A DNA stretch of 64,000 bases from Paenibacillus sp. OV219 (lineage in GTDB: Bacteria; Bacillota; Bacilli; Paenibacillales; Paenibacillaceae), in contig NZ_FOCJ01000010.1 of NCBI RefSeq assembly GCF_900110075.1, positions 124,001-188,000 on the forward strand. Direction: 5' to 3'. This document shows, one piece after another, positions 9,032-17,813 of this stretch. Position 1 is the first letter of the stretch. The number at the start of each line of letters is the position of its first letter. Made by a program: the position numbers and the translations under genes. Below the pieces are notes generated by a model, which was not told the origin of the DNA, did not search any database, and worked only from the letters and a program-made list of their open reading frames with translations.

Positions 9032-11749
9032 ATGATGAAAACAGGTAAAAAATACTTGGCATCGTTAGTTTCAATGACACTTATGCTTTCAATTCTTCCA
9101 TTCGCCCAGGTTGTCACAGTATCTGCAAGTCCGGTAACACCAACCATTGCCGCAGACTGGATCTTTGATCAAGCTCACAGTACGGAAGATAACGGCGCAT
9201 TAAAAATTATGGACCAGTCAGGTAACAATAACGACCTGCATATGCAGTTCTTTGTGGATGATAAGATTAAAGCAAATCCTGCAACATTGTCCTCATCGGC
9301 GACAAATACAAAAGGCGTCAATGTGACCGCCGGTACGTATGGCTCATTTACAACGAATACAATGCCAGGAACAACAGATGCAGCGGGTAGTTTTAATTTC
9401 CAGCCGGTGAATGCAAGAACAGCAAGTGCAACATCAAATGGCAATGTGGTACGTACAGGCGTCGATTTTATAACGGCTTTAGATGCTCCCATTAATCAAA
9501 ATCAGTTCAAAAACGGCTATACAATGGAATTTATTTATAAACTCGACACCAACTATAGTAAAAGTACATCCAACTCCTCTCCATACAGAGATAAGTGGAT
9601 GGGTATTATGGGGCGTTTGGGCAACTCCAGCGGTAAAGATAATATGTCCGACGATGGCACATATGGCTCATCTGAGTATCCGATGTTGAGTAAAAACGAA
9701 CCTTTCAGCGGAACAATGAACGTTTCTGTTTCTGACATTAGAGAGGTTCAATATGGAGTCGCTAATGCGGATAACAATTATTATCCTACTACTAAGACCC
9801 AAGCATGGTCGAATCCAATGGAAAAAGGACAATGGCATAACATCGTTATTACGTCTGATAACAGTTCTGTTCGTGTAATCGTTGACGGTGTAGATGCATA
9901 CAGAGGCTACTACGGTGCAGACGGTGCCGGCATGAAGGGGATGTTTGCCGATCCGAATGACGGACGCTTTTACATCGGTGCTGCCTATTGGATTGATCCG
10001 TTAACAGGCGGAGTTATCTCCGATGCTCAACAGGATATTGATGCAATGCTCCGTGGTGAATTGCAGCATATTAGAATTTCGGACGGCGCGTTGGATCCAA
10101 GTCAGTGGCTTATTCCCAATCCGCTTACAACCTTAAACCCTGTTGCAGGTACTCCGGGTAGCCATGCAGTTCCTGGTAATAATGATCCTTACTCTCTCGT
10201 CAATCCGACAGCTAATAACGATTATGACTACAACGTCGTATTCATACCGGATACGCAGTACAACACTCAGAGCTCCAATTTTATCGTTAATGATTCCATG
10301 CAATGGCTTGTTGATCATAAGGATAGCGCAAAGGTCAAAGCAATTGTTAGCTTGGGCGATATTACGCAAAGCAATGATCCGGATGAGTATGTACGCACAC
10401 ATGAAAGCTACGATAGGCTTGCAAATGCCGGAATTCCGACGCTGATAAGCGAAGGAAACCATGATTATGGTGGAAATCCACCTGCCGATTTATTCAAGGC
10501 TAGTTATGGACCAACATCGCCTTGGAATGCTCTCGTCAATCCGGGTGGAGTACAAAATGTCATTTATTCACCAAGCGGACAGAGCTCATACACGTTCTTT
10601 AATGCTGGAAGCTATAAATATTTGGCAGTTTCCTTGGGATGGTTTGCTACACCGAATCAGAATGCCAATGAGGGCACATGGCTGCAAGATGTTTTGACTG
10701 CCAATCCGAACATCCCTACAATTATAGAAACGCACGATATGTGTACCAGTAATAACGGTGTTGCTACACTAAGCACCGCGGGAACTAGCATTTGGAATAT
10801 TACGAAGGATTTTGATCAGGTATTTATGATGATCGGTGGACACTATACAGGTGCAGCCACAGCAGTATTGCAAAATACAAACGGTAAGGACGTCAAGCTT
10901 GTCCTTGCTGACTACCAATCTGCTAATGGCAGCGGCTTCGGCTATCTTAGATTCGCCGAATTTGATGAACTTAATAATGTCATTCATATGCGGACTTTCT
11001 CGCCATACGCGGCTTCACTTACAGATGCCGAAAAAGGTAATGTCTATCCGAATTATCTGGAAGACGACGAAGTATCGCCACTTGCCTCCGTTTATGGCAA
11101 ATTCGTAAACACCGAGGATTGGGCCTTTAATTTTAACGACCGTTTTCCAGTAGCGGTGAAATCAGTTGCCTTTGCAACGAATTCGATCAGTAAACATATT
11201 GGGGAAACCTATCAGCTTGCTCCAACCGTGCTTCCTATCACAGCAAAGGACAAGTCATTAATCTATTCATCATCTGCTTCAAGTGTTGCTACGGTGAGCG
11301 ATACGGGCCTTGTGACAGCAGTTGCCCCAGGAACAGCTACAATTACGGCTACAACTGTGGATGGTAAACTAACAAGTACGTTCACAGTCATTGTTAAATA
11401 TAATTTTAACGGATTCTTCCAACCGATCGATATGGGAGTAACTGCTGTTAATACGGTTAAAGCCGGTAGTGCAGTTCCAGTAAAATTCAGCTTAAATGGT
11501 GACATGGGATTGGATATTTTCGCAACGGGATATCCTAAAGTCGTAGACGCCGAATTAGGACCTAATGTTAACTATGATGAAGTTGAATCAGTTGGTGCTG
11601 CAACTAACAGTGGTCTTACTTATGACAATGTAACAAAAACGTACACTTATGTCTGGAAGACAGATAAATCTTGGACTGCAACTGACAAACGATTGGTTAT
11701 AAAATTAAAAGATGGTACAACATGTACGGCTAACTTCGTATTCAAATAA
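9032..11749 (+). CDS. Secreted multidomain metallophosphoesterase with LamG-like, Big2 and PxKF-type domains
   Basis: 905 residues, with AGAGGGGG 8 bases before the ATG. A signal peptide of about 32 residues ends near VSASP. Residues about 45-355 form a LamG/concanavalin-like lectin domain (QWHNIVITSD, FYIGAAYW). Residues about 400-650 form a calcineurin-like phosphoesterase with metal motifs FIPDTQ, SLGDITQ, EGNHDYGG, IETHD and GGHYTG. A bacterial Ig-like Big2 domain lies near 715-790 and a C-terminal PxKF-type module (AVPVKFSLNGD) at about 805-905. It probably binds and hydrolyses a phosphorylated or glycosylated polymer outside the cell. Codon use is clearly more AT-rich than in neighbouring genes, suggesting transfer. 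Confidence 0.88.
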   Translation: MMKTGKKYLASLVSMTLMLSILPFAQVVTVSASPVTPTIAADWIFDQAHSTEDNGALKIMDQSGNNNDLHMQFFVDDKIKANPATLSSSATNTKGVNVTAGTYGSFTTNTMPGTTDAAGSFNFQPVNARTASATSNGNVVRTGVDFITALDAPINQNQFKNGYTMEFIYKLDTNYSKSTSNSSPYRDKWMGIMGRLGNSSGKDNMSDDGTYGSSEYPMLSKNEPFSGTMNVSVSDIREVQYGVANADNNYYPTTKTQAWSNPMEKGQWHNIVITSDNSSVRVIVDGVDAYRGYYGADGAGMKGMFADPNDGRFYIGAAYWIDPLTGGVISDAQQDIDAMLRGELQHIRISDGALDPSQWLIPNPLTTLNPVAGTPGSHAVPGNNDPYSLVNPTANNDYDYNVVFIPDTQYNTQSSNFIVNDSMQWLVDHKDSAKVKAIVSLGDITQSNDPDEYVRTHESYDRLANAGIPTLISEGNHDYGGNPPADLFKASYGPTSPWNALVNPGGVQNVIYSPSGQSSYTFFNAGSYKYLAVSLGWFATPNQNANEGTWLQDVLTANPNIPTIIETHDMCTSNNGVATLSTAGTSIWNITKDFDQVFMMIGGHYTGAATAVLQNTNGKDVKLVLADYQSANGSGFGYLRFAEFDELNNVIHMRTFSPYAASLTDAEKGNVYPNYLEDDEVSPLASVYGKFVNTEDWAFNFNDRFPVAVKSVAFATNSISKHIGETYQLAPTVLPITAKDKSLIYSSSASSVATVSDTGLVTAVAPGTATITATTVDGKLTSTFTVIVKYNFNGFFQPIDMGVTAVNTVKAGSAVPVKFSLNGDMGLDIFATGYPKVVDAELGPNVNYDEVESVGAATNSGLTYDNVTKTYTYVWKTDKSWTATDKRLVIKLKDGTTCTANFVFK

Positions 11750-11778
11750 AAATAGTACTAAAATAATTTTAAAAACAT

Positions 11779-11807
11779 GGGCCAGCACTAACCTGCTGGC
11801 TCTTTTT
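11779..11807 (+). terminator. Rho-independent terminator of the phosphoesterase gene
   Basis: Stem GCCAGCA/TGCTGGC with a 6-base loop, followed by TCTTTTTC, 32 bases after the stop codon. Confidence 0.88.
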
Positions 11808-11824
11808 CTTCGTAATCCTGTGCT

Positions 11825-12055
11825 GAGAGTCGTGAAATCCGACTCTCATAGAATCCAATAGACGGCGCTGCGCTGCGCACGATATAATTGCGTTAATTTA
11901 CATGGAAGTGAGTGATTCGCATGCAAATTCGTCAAGTTGCTAAATCCGAGAGTAAGAAGGTACGGAAGGGATAATTGCTTCTGAGCTAGCATGAGTAGAG
12001 CCGGGCGAGGTAGAGTCCCTTTCGTGGCCACAAACCACTAATGGAGGGAAAGCGA
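11825..12055 (+). other. Leader region with hairpin and 17-codon ORF
   Basis: A perfect 8-bp hairpin (GAGAGTCG/CGACTCTC) lies at 11825-11847 and a TATAAT hexamer at 11883-11888. A short ORF, 11921-11974, reads MQIRQVAKSESKKVRKG with GGAAGTGAG upstream. It could be a leader peptide for the methyltransferase gene, or the relic of an acetyltransferase-like N-terminus. I recognise no riboswitch. Confidence 0.25.
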
Positions 12056-12826
12056 ATGTCTTTTAGCTACTATGGTGAACTATGTACAGAGGTTTATGAT
12101 CATACGAAGAAAGTCGGTCAATCTATCGATGGAGATATCGAGTACTATCGTGAAAGGCTGCGTGACTTCGGAGGCGGGCGCATACTGGAAGCGATGGTTG
12201 GATCGGGGCGCGTCATCATTCCGCTGCTTGAAGCGGGATTCCAAGTAGACGGAGTAGATGCTTCATCGGACATGCTGGCATCCTGCCGGCAACGCTGTGA
12301 TGAGCATGGGCTCTCCCCCGAGCTGTATCAGGCGGAATTGCAGGAGCTTGAGTTGCCGCATCGCTATGATGCGATCATCGTACCAGCAGGCTCGTTCCTG
12401 CTGATTGAAGATCGGGAGCAGTCTATTGAAGCGCTGAAGCGGTTCTATAACCATTTGAAGCCGGGCGGCCGATTGCTGCTGGACTTGGAATTGCCTGACG
12501 CTAACTTTGAGCAGAGCCATTTTGCCGGAACAGCAGTGTTCCACATGCCCAGTGGCGACCTCATCACCATGGAAGGGAAGCTGATCGAAACGAGCTTCCT
12601 TCATCAATACAAAGTGTCGCTGATCAAGTATGAGAAGTGGCGGAATGGCATGTTGATCCAGACAGAGCTGCAGCGCTTTGCTCTGCGGTGGTACGGCGTG
12701 CACGAATTCAAGCATGTGTTGGAGAGCTGCGGCTTCACGGATATCGTCGTATCCGCAGACTTCGAGTACGGCAAGGCGCTGACAAACGACAAGCAGCCGT
12801 TCACATTCGAGGCAGTACGTCCATAA
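12056..12826 (+). CDS. Class I SAM-dependent methyltransferase
   Basis: 256 residues. The ATG at 12056 is chosen because the GGAGGG site overlaps the in-frame ATG at 12041. Motif I, ILEAMVGSGRVIIPLLEAG (about 43-61), is followed by VDGVDAS (acidic ribose-binding end), YDAIIVPAGSFLLI (motif IV) and LKPGGRLLLDLELP. This is the Rossmann methyltransferase core with a C-terminal beta segment as in DUF4942/YcgJ-type proteins. Substrate unknown. It is monocistronic, preceded by an unusual leader and followed by a strong terminator. Confidence 0.85.
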   Translation: MSFSYYGELCTEVYDHTKKVGQSIDGDIEYYRERLRDFGGGRILEAMVGSGRVIIPLLEAGFQVDGVDASSDMLASCRQRCDEHGLSPELYQAELQELELPHRYDAIIVPAGSFLLIEDREQSIEALKRFYNHLKPGGRLLLDLELPDANFEQSHFAGTAVFHMPSGDLITMEGKLIETSFLHQYKVSLIKYEKWRNGMLIQTELQRFALRWYGVHEFKHVLESCGFTDIVVSADFEYGKALTNDKQPFTFEAVRP

Positions 12827-12832
12827 AGAATA

Positions 12833-12886
12833 GGGGTATCCCACCACAAGCATCGTAGACAATGCTTGTGGGGATGCCCCTTTTTT
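12833..12886 (+). terminator. Rho-independent terminator of the methyltransferase gene
   Basis: A long imperfect stem (12833-12853 with 12862-12880, core CCACAAGCAT/ATGCTTGTGG) is followed by six T. It may also insulate the convergent gene ending at 12890. Confidence 0.85.
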
Positions 12887-12889
12887 GTG

Positions 12890-13267
12890 TTAAGACAATG
12901 GGCTAAGATCCGGAATAAACATAAACTCCGATGGCGAATAACGCTGGTCTTGCACAAGATTGCCGAACTCATCGATACCGAAGACCGATATAATGACGTT
13001 GTTCAGGGCAGGCAAAATAACGTCGTACTGAACTTCGTAAGCGACGTTGCCGCTAATGAAGTAAGTCGTGATTTCAGTTTCATTAGGCACGAGCGTGAAG
13101 GACTCTGCGTAAGCAGGAACGAAGCTTGATGAGTCAACAGAGGCGAAGACGAGGATGACGACTGTCGCCGTGTCCACCAAGCTTTCATTCTTCATGCTGA
13201 CGACGATGTTGGACGATGCTGTGCCAAAGTCTCTAGTGTTGGTCACAATTCCAGTAGTAAATGGCAT
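12890..13267 (-). CDS. Small beta-rich hypothetical protein, possible spore-surface or exported structural protein
   Basis: 125 residues from the ATG at 13267, with AGGAGGTG 9 bases upstream; a TTG at 13279 directly abuts that site and is rejected. No signal peptide, cysteine or catalytic motif is visible. Alternating hydrophobic residues (SNIVVSMKNESL, TATVVILVFASVD, NVAYEVQYDVILPAL, NNVIISVFGIDEFG) predict an all-beta sandwich. Such small, Ser/Thr/Val-rich proteins are common on spore or appendage surfaces of this group, but I cannot assign a family. It is transcribed convergently with the methyltransferase. Confidence 0.7.
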   Translation of the reverse strand: MPFTTGIVTNTRDFGTASSNIVVSMKNESLVDTATVVILVFASVDSSSFVPAYAESFTLVPNETEITTYFISGNVAYEVQYDVILPALNNVIISVFGIDEFGNLVQDQRYSPSEFMFIPDLSPLS

Positions 13268-13434
13268 TTTCTGCAACACCTCCTTTCTCTAGTTACCAGT
13301 ATATGGGAGGAATGAGGGTTGTCCTGTGCAGATGTTACTAGAAATCTATTAAATTTTGCGAGAACCATTATTTGAGCTGCTAAAATGTTATGCTAGTTAA
13401 CTAATGGAAAGCAAATGGAGAAGAGGGTAGCGCA

Positions 13435-13728
13435 GTGAATATATCCGAATTGCAGCAATATGTGCATGGATTCAGTGAGGCGAAGGGCTTTGACAAGAGT
13501 ACAATCGAGCAGCGGATGCTGTTTCTGATGACCGAGGTCGGTGAGCTATCCAAGGAAGTGCTCTCGATATCCTTCCATCCCGAACGGGAGCAGAGCGAGA
13601 ACCTCGGCTACGAGATGTTCGACATCGTCTGGAACCTGATGGACCTGGCGAACAAGCTCGGCATCGATTTGAATCAAGCATTCGAAGCGAAGATGGCGAT
13701 TAACGATAAGCGTAGTTGGGAGAAATAA
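13435..13728 (+). CDS. MazG-like nucleotide pyrophosphohydrolase domain protein
   Basis: 97 residues from a GTG start preceded by GAGAAGAGGG. The fold signature is there: TEVGELSKEV (residues about 32-41, the EExxE-type metal site) and YEMFDIVWNLMDLANKLG (about 62-79, the ExxD element). These are the two helices that bind Mg and cleave NTPs to NMP and pyrophosphate. Single-domain MazG-like proteins serve as house-cleaning enzymes for modified nucleotides. It is followed by an S-layer gene remnant. Confidence 0.88.
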   Translation: MNISELQQYVHGFSEAKGFDKSTIEQRMLFLMTEVGELSKEVLSISFHPEREQSENLGYEMFDIVWNLMDLANKLGIDLNQAFEAKMAINDKRSWEK

Positions 13729-13782
13729 AGTTTCGACGGAACTCTCGTCAGCCCTTTTTCATTGTCCATTACGAATTATTAA

Positions 13783-13992
13783 TACGCATCCGGTCATAGC
13801 TCGATTCCATCAGCTGGCGAATCCGTATCGTTCACCGATCAAACAGCAATTTCGACGTGGGCCGCGAAGGACGTTGATGCTGCAGTTTCCCTCGAACTCA
13901 TTAAAGGACGATCCGCAGACAAGTTCGAGCCGAAGGGCATGACGACGCGTGCCGAAGCCGCGCAAGTCATCTATAGTTTGCTAAAGCTTTAA
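13783..13992 (+). pseudogene. C-terminal remnant of an S-layer homology (SLH) domain protein
   Basis: An open stretch with no start codon reads through ISTWAAKDVDAAVSLELIKG, then a DKFEPKGMTTRAEAAQVIYS stretch and LLKL, ending at TAA 13990-13992. This is the end of a typical third SLH repeat, whose TRAEAA box binds pyruvylated cell-wall polymer. A TAA at 13780-13782 closes the frame, so all upstream domains have been lost, probably by deletion. The strong terminator directly downstream is what an intact gene would have. Confidence 0.8.
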
Positions 13993-14004
13993 GCTTGATT
14001 AGAG

Positions 14005-14038
14005 CAGCCAGTGTCGTTCGCGACATTGGCTGTTTTTT
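14005..14038 (+). terminator. Rho-independent terminator of the lost SLH gene
   Basis: A 12-bp stem (CAGCCAGTGTCG/CGACATTGGCTG, one wobble pair) is closed by a TTCG tetraloop and followed by a T-run. Confidence 0.88.
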
Positions 14039-14130
14039 ATTGCGGGAAAACAGAGAAAAGTTGAAACATTTTCCAAAATAAAGCGTCCAATGGATACAGG
14101 AAAAAGAGAACGTTTGAAGGGGTGGCGGCA

Positions 14131-15366
14131 ATGTGGATGAAGTCGCGTAAATGGGCGTTTCTGCTAGGTGTCTGCTTATTCGCAGTATTGTTGATTGCTG
14201 GGTTATTACTCACTACAGGTGAGCGATTCACCGCATACGCGCCTGCGAAGCAGACATCCCATGAGATAGCGCCGGTCACCCCAACCCCAATTGAGACAGA
14301 TACATCGGATACTCCAGCTGTTTCGGAGACGGGGACGGTTTCCGTATTGCATGCTTTCCGAACGGATTCCGTGGAGAAGCAGGTGCTATGGCAGGTCGGA
14401 AAACAGACTATTTTCGTGCAAAATGGGCAGCTCATCTATGGTTCGGGCGCGGAGGCAGCTTCTGAACAAACACTCTACACGTGGAACGCTCCTCTCTCCT
14501 CACAAGCATGGCTGAATGGGGAGTATTTGCTCATTGGCACGCAGCTCATTAGTGGAGAAGGCAATGGTGACGGGTATCGTGGCTCGTGGCTCATTATTCG
14601 TACTTCAGATAACCCAGCCGTATTCGGTGAGCAGAAGATGTTCTTCGGGCCGGACGATCTCCTGTCCACGGGACTCGCAAAGGAGCCAAGTCTCTTCTTC
14701 GTGCAATGGCGCAATGCAGAGATGGTTGAAGAGTTCGTGCTTGACCCTTCTCAGAAGCAGTGGAAGAAGGTAGAAGGTGGGGGGATAGACATTTCGTCAG
14801 GAGCGGTGTCGCGTACCGCCGCCGAGCCTTATCAGTTGGCCGAACCGAAAGTAATTCAGCTTGCTGGCGAGTCAACGGTCTATGTGTTTACCGAACCATC
14901 AGGCATGATTGTCTATTACACAAAGCCTTATTACATGGTAAGACGCTATGATGGCTATCATCTGCTGGACGCGCAGCTTATGCCTTTTCTGGATGGTAGA
15001 ACGTCGCAAGTTATTGGACTCCTACAAGATCAATCCGGCAAAGAGTGGATGTCGTTCCTGAGTTATGATCCGCGGCAAGCGGACGATTCGTTCCTGCCGG
15101 GCGTGAATCGAATGGAGAAGTTTATGCAGAGCGCGTTTGTGGATGAGCATGGCACACGTCTGCGCGTTATTGAAACGATGAGCTCGCCCGGCGACGTCAT
15201 TCTGTGTCATCCATTTCTGTATCACACGCCGTCGCAGAACCATAGTGGCGTAACTCGCTTTATGTGCAACCGCACTACGCCGCTCAAGGAGCGGATGCGG
15301 TTCGACCGCGAGGACGGTACGGCGTATTCGCCGCTGGAGCTGAGCATTAAGCGAGCGATTGAGTAG
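14131..15366 (+). CDS. Chimeric protein: membrane-anchored N-terminal part fused to a PhyH dioxygenase C-terminus
   Basis: 411 residues. The ATG at 14131 follows AAGGGG by 8 bases; a GTG at 14122 overlaps that site. Residues 1-30 are a signal anchor (WAFLLGVCLFAVLLIAGLLL), followed by a Thr/Pro-rich linker and a beta-rich exported region. From about residue 325 the sequence changes to the C-terminus of a phytanoyl-CoA-dioxygenase-like protein: RLRVIE, SSPGDVILCHPFLYHT with the distal His ligand, SQNHSGVTRFMCNRTTPLKE with the 2-oxoglutarate Arg. The HxD half of that fold is absent, so the module cannot be an active dioxygenase. This looks like an in-frame deletion fusion of two genes. Confidence 0.75.
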   Translation: MWMKSRKWAFLLGVCLFAVLLIAGLLLTTGERFTAYAPAKQTSHEIAPVTPTPIETDTSDTPAVSETGTVSVLHAFRTDSVEKQVLWQVGKQTIFVQNGQLIYGSGAEAASEQTLYTWNAPLSSQAWLNGEYLLIGTQLISGEGNGDGYRGSWLIIRTSDNPAVFGEQKMFFGPDDLLSTGLAKEPSLFFVQWRNAEMVEEFVLDPSQKQWKKVEGGGIDISSGAVSRTAAEPYQLAEPKVIQLAGESTVYVFTEPSGMIVYYTKPYYMVRRYDGYHLLDAQLMPFLDGRTSQVIGLLQDQSGKEWMSFLSYDPRQADDSFLPGVNRMEKFMQSAFVDEHGTRLRVIETMSSPGDVILCHPFLYHTPSQNHSGVTRFMCNRTTPLKERMRFDREDGTAYSPLELSIKRAIE

Positions 15367-15387
15367 AGTGCGGAGCGGGAGGGCAGG

Positions 15388-15415
15388 GGCTGCCGAGATA
15401 TTCCGGCAGCCTTTT
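15388..15415 (+). terminator. Rho-independent terminator of the chimeric gene
   Basis: Perfect 8-bp stem GGCTGCCG/CGGCAGCC, then TTTTGTGTG, 22 bases past the stop codon. It presumably served the original PhyH gene. Confidence 0.85.
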
Positions 15416-15446
15416 GTGTGTCTGTTTCGCTAGGTAGGCTAGCCAG

Positions 15447-16158
15447 CTACCAGCGCACATTCTCCCATTCTCGTTGGCTCTCTTCACGGAACCGTTGCAC
15501 CCACTGCTCAGCTACATCATCAGCCAGCTTGTCAAATGCTGGCGGCGCTATTTTCACATGGTCACCCGGAATGTCCAGAAACTCCAACACTCGCATGACC
15601 GTTCCCTCATTGTCTTGAATAAAATCCTCGTAAACAATTGTCAGCGGCATAATATTCGACTCCGTAAGAAAGTCCTCGATCGCCGCTTCGAACATCATAC
15701 TTTCAAAGATTAAATGTTTAATCGCATCAAAATGATACTGCTCCGCAATATCATGCTCCTGCGGCTTCTCGCCAAACTTACGATGCCATTCACCGGATAC
15801 AATCGCACGCCACCAAGAGACAGCCAGTCTGACTTTGTTGCGGCGCGTCATATAAATATGCTTGGAGCAGTTCGGGAAGGCGGTACCCCATACTTCTGCG
15901 CGAGTAGCATGCTCCGGGAGCCCGAACAAGGTGCGAAACGCGTCTATCCATTATCCCGAAGACCCCGTTCGGAGTAGTGCCGTGCTGCCACTTCTGTTCT
16001 ATATCCTCACGCGTCATTGTTAAAGGGTCATTGGATTGAAAATGAAGCCATTCGGCTGGATTACCGGCCACTCCGGTCGAGGCGAGCGCCTCGCCTAGCA
16101 ATGTGCTTCCGGTCCGTTGTGAAAACCAGATTGTATAGCTTAATTTAGGCTGTGTCAT
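15447..16158 (-). pseudogene. Frameshifted Stf0-family sulfotransferase
   Basis: The N-terminal part from the ATG at 16158 reads MTQPKLSYTIWFSQRTGSTL, with the 5'-phosphosulfate loop SQRTGSTLLGEAL. Homology stays in frame to PNGVFGI near 15950. From there the continuation is in another frame: DAFRTLFGLPEHATRAEVWG, then SKHIYMTRRNKVRLAVSWWR and on to IVYEDFI and the stop at 15447. Together the halves make a normal-length Stf0-type sulfotransferase, which transfers sulfate from PAPS. The junction near 15935-15950 is a small indel, either a real inactivating mutation or a sequencing error. Confidence 0.85.
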
Positions 16159-16260
16159 AAGATCTCCTTCTACTTAAGTTAATAATGTTGATGTGGTTTA
16201 TGATAACGATTTGAAAGGCTCCATTGTATGTAAGAAACGGTTTTGAACGGTTCTCTACAC

Positions 16261-16293
16261 AAAAAAACCACATCAGAAAGGAATCCAATGTGG
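16261..16293 (-). terminator. Terminator of the CD3324-like gene
   Basis: On the minus strand CCACAT/ATGTGG with a 14-base loop is followed by seven T. It lies 23 bases after the stop at 16316. Confidence 0.6.
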
Positions 16294-16315
16294 CTCGCAT
16301 ACATAGCGAAGTATT

Positions 16316-16588
16316 CTATTTCATCTTTGTATAAACAATTTTCTTAATGCTATCGCAGGAAAGGAAGAACTGTTCAGTGAGCTGATCAACAGTAGCGCCG
16401 TGAGCGAACGCATGACGAATCTGCAGATTTCTTTGCTGTATATAGGCTCGGCCGCCAGAGTTCACTCCCCAACCTTTGCGTAATCCTTCAGATTTAGGGA
16501 TATAAACCATGACACCATTCATATATTTCTGAACTTCCCTCAGTAATTCATCCGGTAAAATATCAGCTTTAGCGTATTTTATGATCAC
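16316..16588 (-). CDS. CD3324 family (Mor-like HTH) small protein
   Basis: 90 residues from a GTG start with AAGGGG 4 bases upstream. The sequence has ILPDELLREVQKYMNGVMVY, then IPKSEGLRKGWG and a C-terminal helix-turn-helix, AHGATVDQLTEQFFLSCDSI, with KKIVY at the end. This is the layout of the CD3324 family, small Mor/sigma-like DNA-binding proteins of Firmicutes of unknown role. It stands alone with its own terminator. No partner gene suggests a function. Confidence 0.8.
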   Translation of the reverse strand: MIIKYAKADILPDELLREVQKYMNGVMVYIPKSEGLRKGWGVNSGGRAYIQQRNLQIRHAFAHGATVDQLTEQFFLSCDSIKKIVYTKMK

Positions 16589-16797
16589 TCTACCCCTTAA
16601 AGTTTAGTCATTTTAAGGAAGCAAAGTCTCATCATAAACGGATTCACCAATACAGGAATTAGACGGTCTTAAAGCTATAGCTCTATACAAACAACCGCCG
16701 TTGTTTATCATGTAGACTTTGCATAGAGCTTATTCTCTTTGTCATCCAGCATAATTGAACCTCCTTCACAGCATCATCCGAACTGCCTATCTCATCT

Positions 16798-17631
16798 CTA
16801 ATGCTTCGCGAGCCACTCCAGCATCACGCCAAAAACGTCCTCGCGCTTTAATTCATTGTGCAGCTCATGTTTGTAATCCGGCCATTCCATGAACGTGCAA
16901 AGCGGCCCGACTGATTCGGCGAACTGCCTGCTGGCAAGGATGGAGGTTACTTTATCGTTGCCGCCATGCATGAGCAGGAGCGGCACCTTCCATTCGGAAG
17001 CGTGCTTCAGCGCCCACAATCCGGCGGTCTGCACACTGAAGAAGAATTTCGCGGTAATCGAGCCGTGACCGAGCGGATCTTCCTGGTACCGCTTGATCAT
17101 GACCGGATCACTCGTCAGGTGGTCGCCTTTCATCGGGCGGTCCGTCGTATACGCAGGGAACAGCCGCTGGACGATCCGCGCAGCGATGACTTGCAACGGC
17201 GGCGGGTTGAAGGCAAGTCTCAGCCACGGTCCGGTAACGATTGCCCCTGCAATATTTGGCTTCCGCCGCAAAATATAATTGATCGCCACATTGCCGCCCA
17301 TACTGTGAGCGAATATATAAATCGGCAGGTCGGGATACCGCCGCCGCGCTTCCGCGAGCATCGCGTCGACGCCGTCCAGCAGTGCATCATACGAAGTCGT
17401 ATGCCCGCGCTTGCCTTCCGTTCGGCCGTGACCGCATTGGTCGAAGCCAAAAGAGGCGTAGCCGTCCTCCGTGAACATTTTCGCAACATGCGTATATCTT
17501 CCGAGATGCTCCCCCATGCCGTGCACGATGGCAATGACACCTTTTGCCGGCACATCGCTGGATTCCCGCCATTCCGCTGCAAACCGCCGCGAACCATCCC
17601 CGCATACGAGCTCAAAGCTGCGCTCATTCAT
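16798..17631 (-). CDS. Alpha/beta hydrolase, lysophospholipase/monoacylglycerol lipase type
   Basis: 277 residues. The ATG at 17631 has AGGAGG 9 bases upstream. Motifs in order: oxyanion HGMGEHLGRY (about 35-44), then FDQCGHGRTEGKRGH, nucleophile elbow AHSMGGN (Ser near 114), acid GGNDKV (Asp near 224) and base YKHELHNE (His near 254). This is the complete Ser-Asp-His triad of the PldB/MGL family that cleaves mono-acyl lipids or related esters. It is transcribed divergently from the Gfo/Idh gene at 17814. Confidence 0.9.
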   Translation of the reverse strand: MNERSFELVCGDGSRRFAAEWRESSDVPAKGVIAIVHGMGEHLGRYTHVAKMFTEDGYASFGFDQCGHGRTEGKRGHTTSYDALLDGVDAMLAEARRRYPDLPIYIFAHSMGGNVAINYILRRKPNIAGAIVTGPWLRLAFNPPPLQVIAARIVQRLFPAYTTDRPMKGDHLTSDPVMIKRYQEDPLGHGSITAKFFFSVQTAGLWALKHASEWKVPLLLMHGGNDKVTSILASRQFAESVGPLCTFMEWPDYKHELHNELKREDVFGVMLEWLAKH

Positions 17632-17763
17632 TCCGGTGCACCTCCTAAGCTGATAGCTACTCTTACAAGCAAACTTTACCATATCAGAGCTCGATTTGAA
17701 ATTGACAACCGAACCAGCTTCTCCAAAAAGAAGGAGATTCAGCCCTAAGGGATGAAATGATTA

Positions 17764-17778
17764 ATGGAAGCGTTTCAT
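17764..17778. promoter_or_regulatory. cre-like (CcpA) site
   Basis: ATGGAAGCGTTTCAT fits the 15-base form WTGNAANCGNWNNCW with one mismatch. It sits 35 bases upstream of the oxidoreductase start at 17814, in the gap shared with the divergent hydrolase. Confidence 0.35.
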
Positions 17779-17813
17779 ATTATGCGGCAAGCATGCTCGG
17801 AAAGGTGAGTGTT

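Noticed and set aside
12263-12862. Long minus-strand ORF opposite the methyltransferase
   Set aside because: Frame shadow of a gene with clear SAM motifs; no ribosome site and no recognisable domain.
17689-17813. Longer N-terminus for the Gfo/Idh protein from 17757
   Set aside because: The extra residues precede the Rossmann start and contain the cre-like site; the ATG at 17814 has a better ribosome site.
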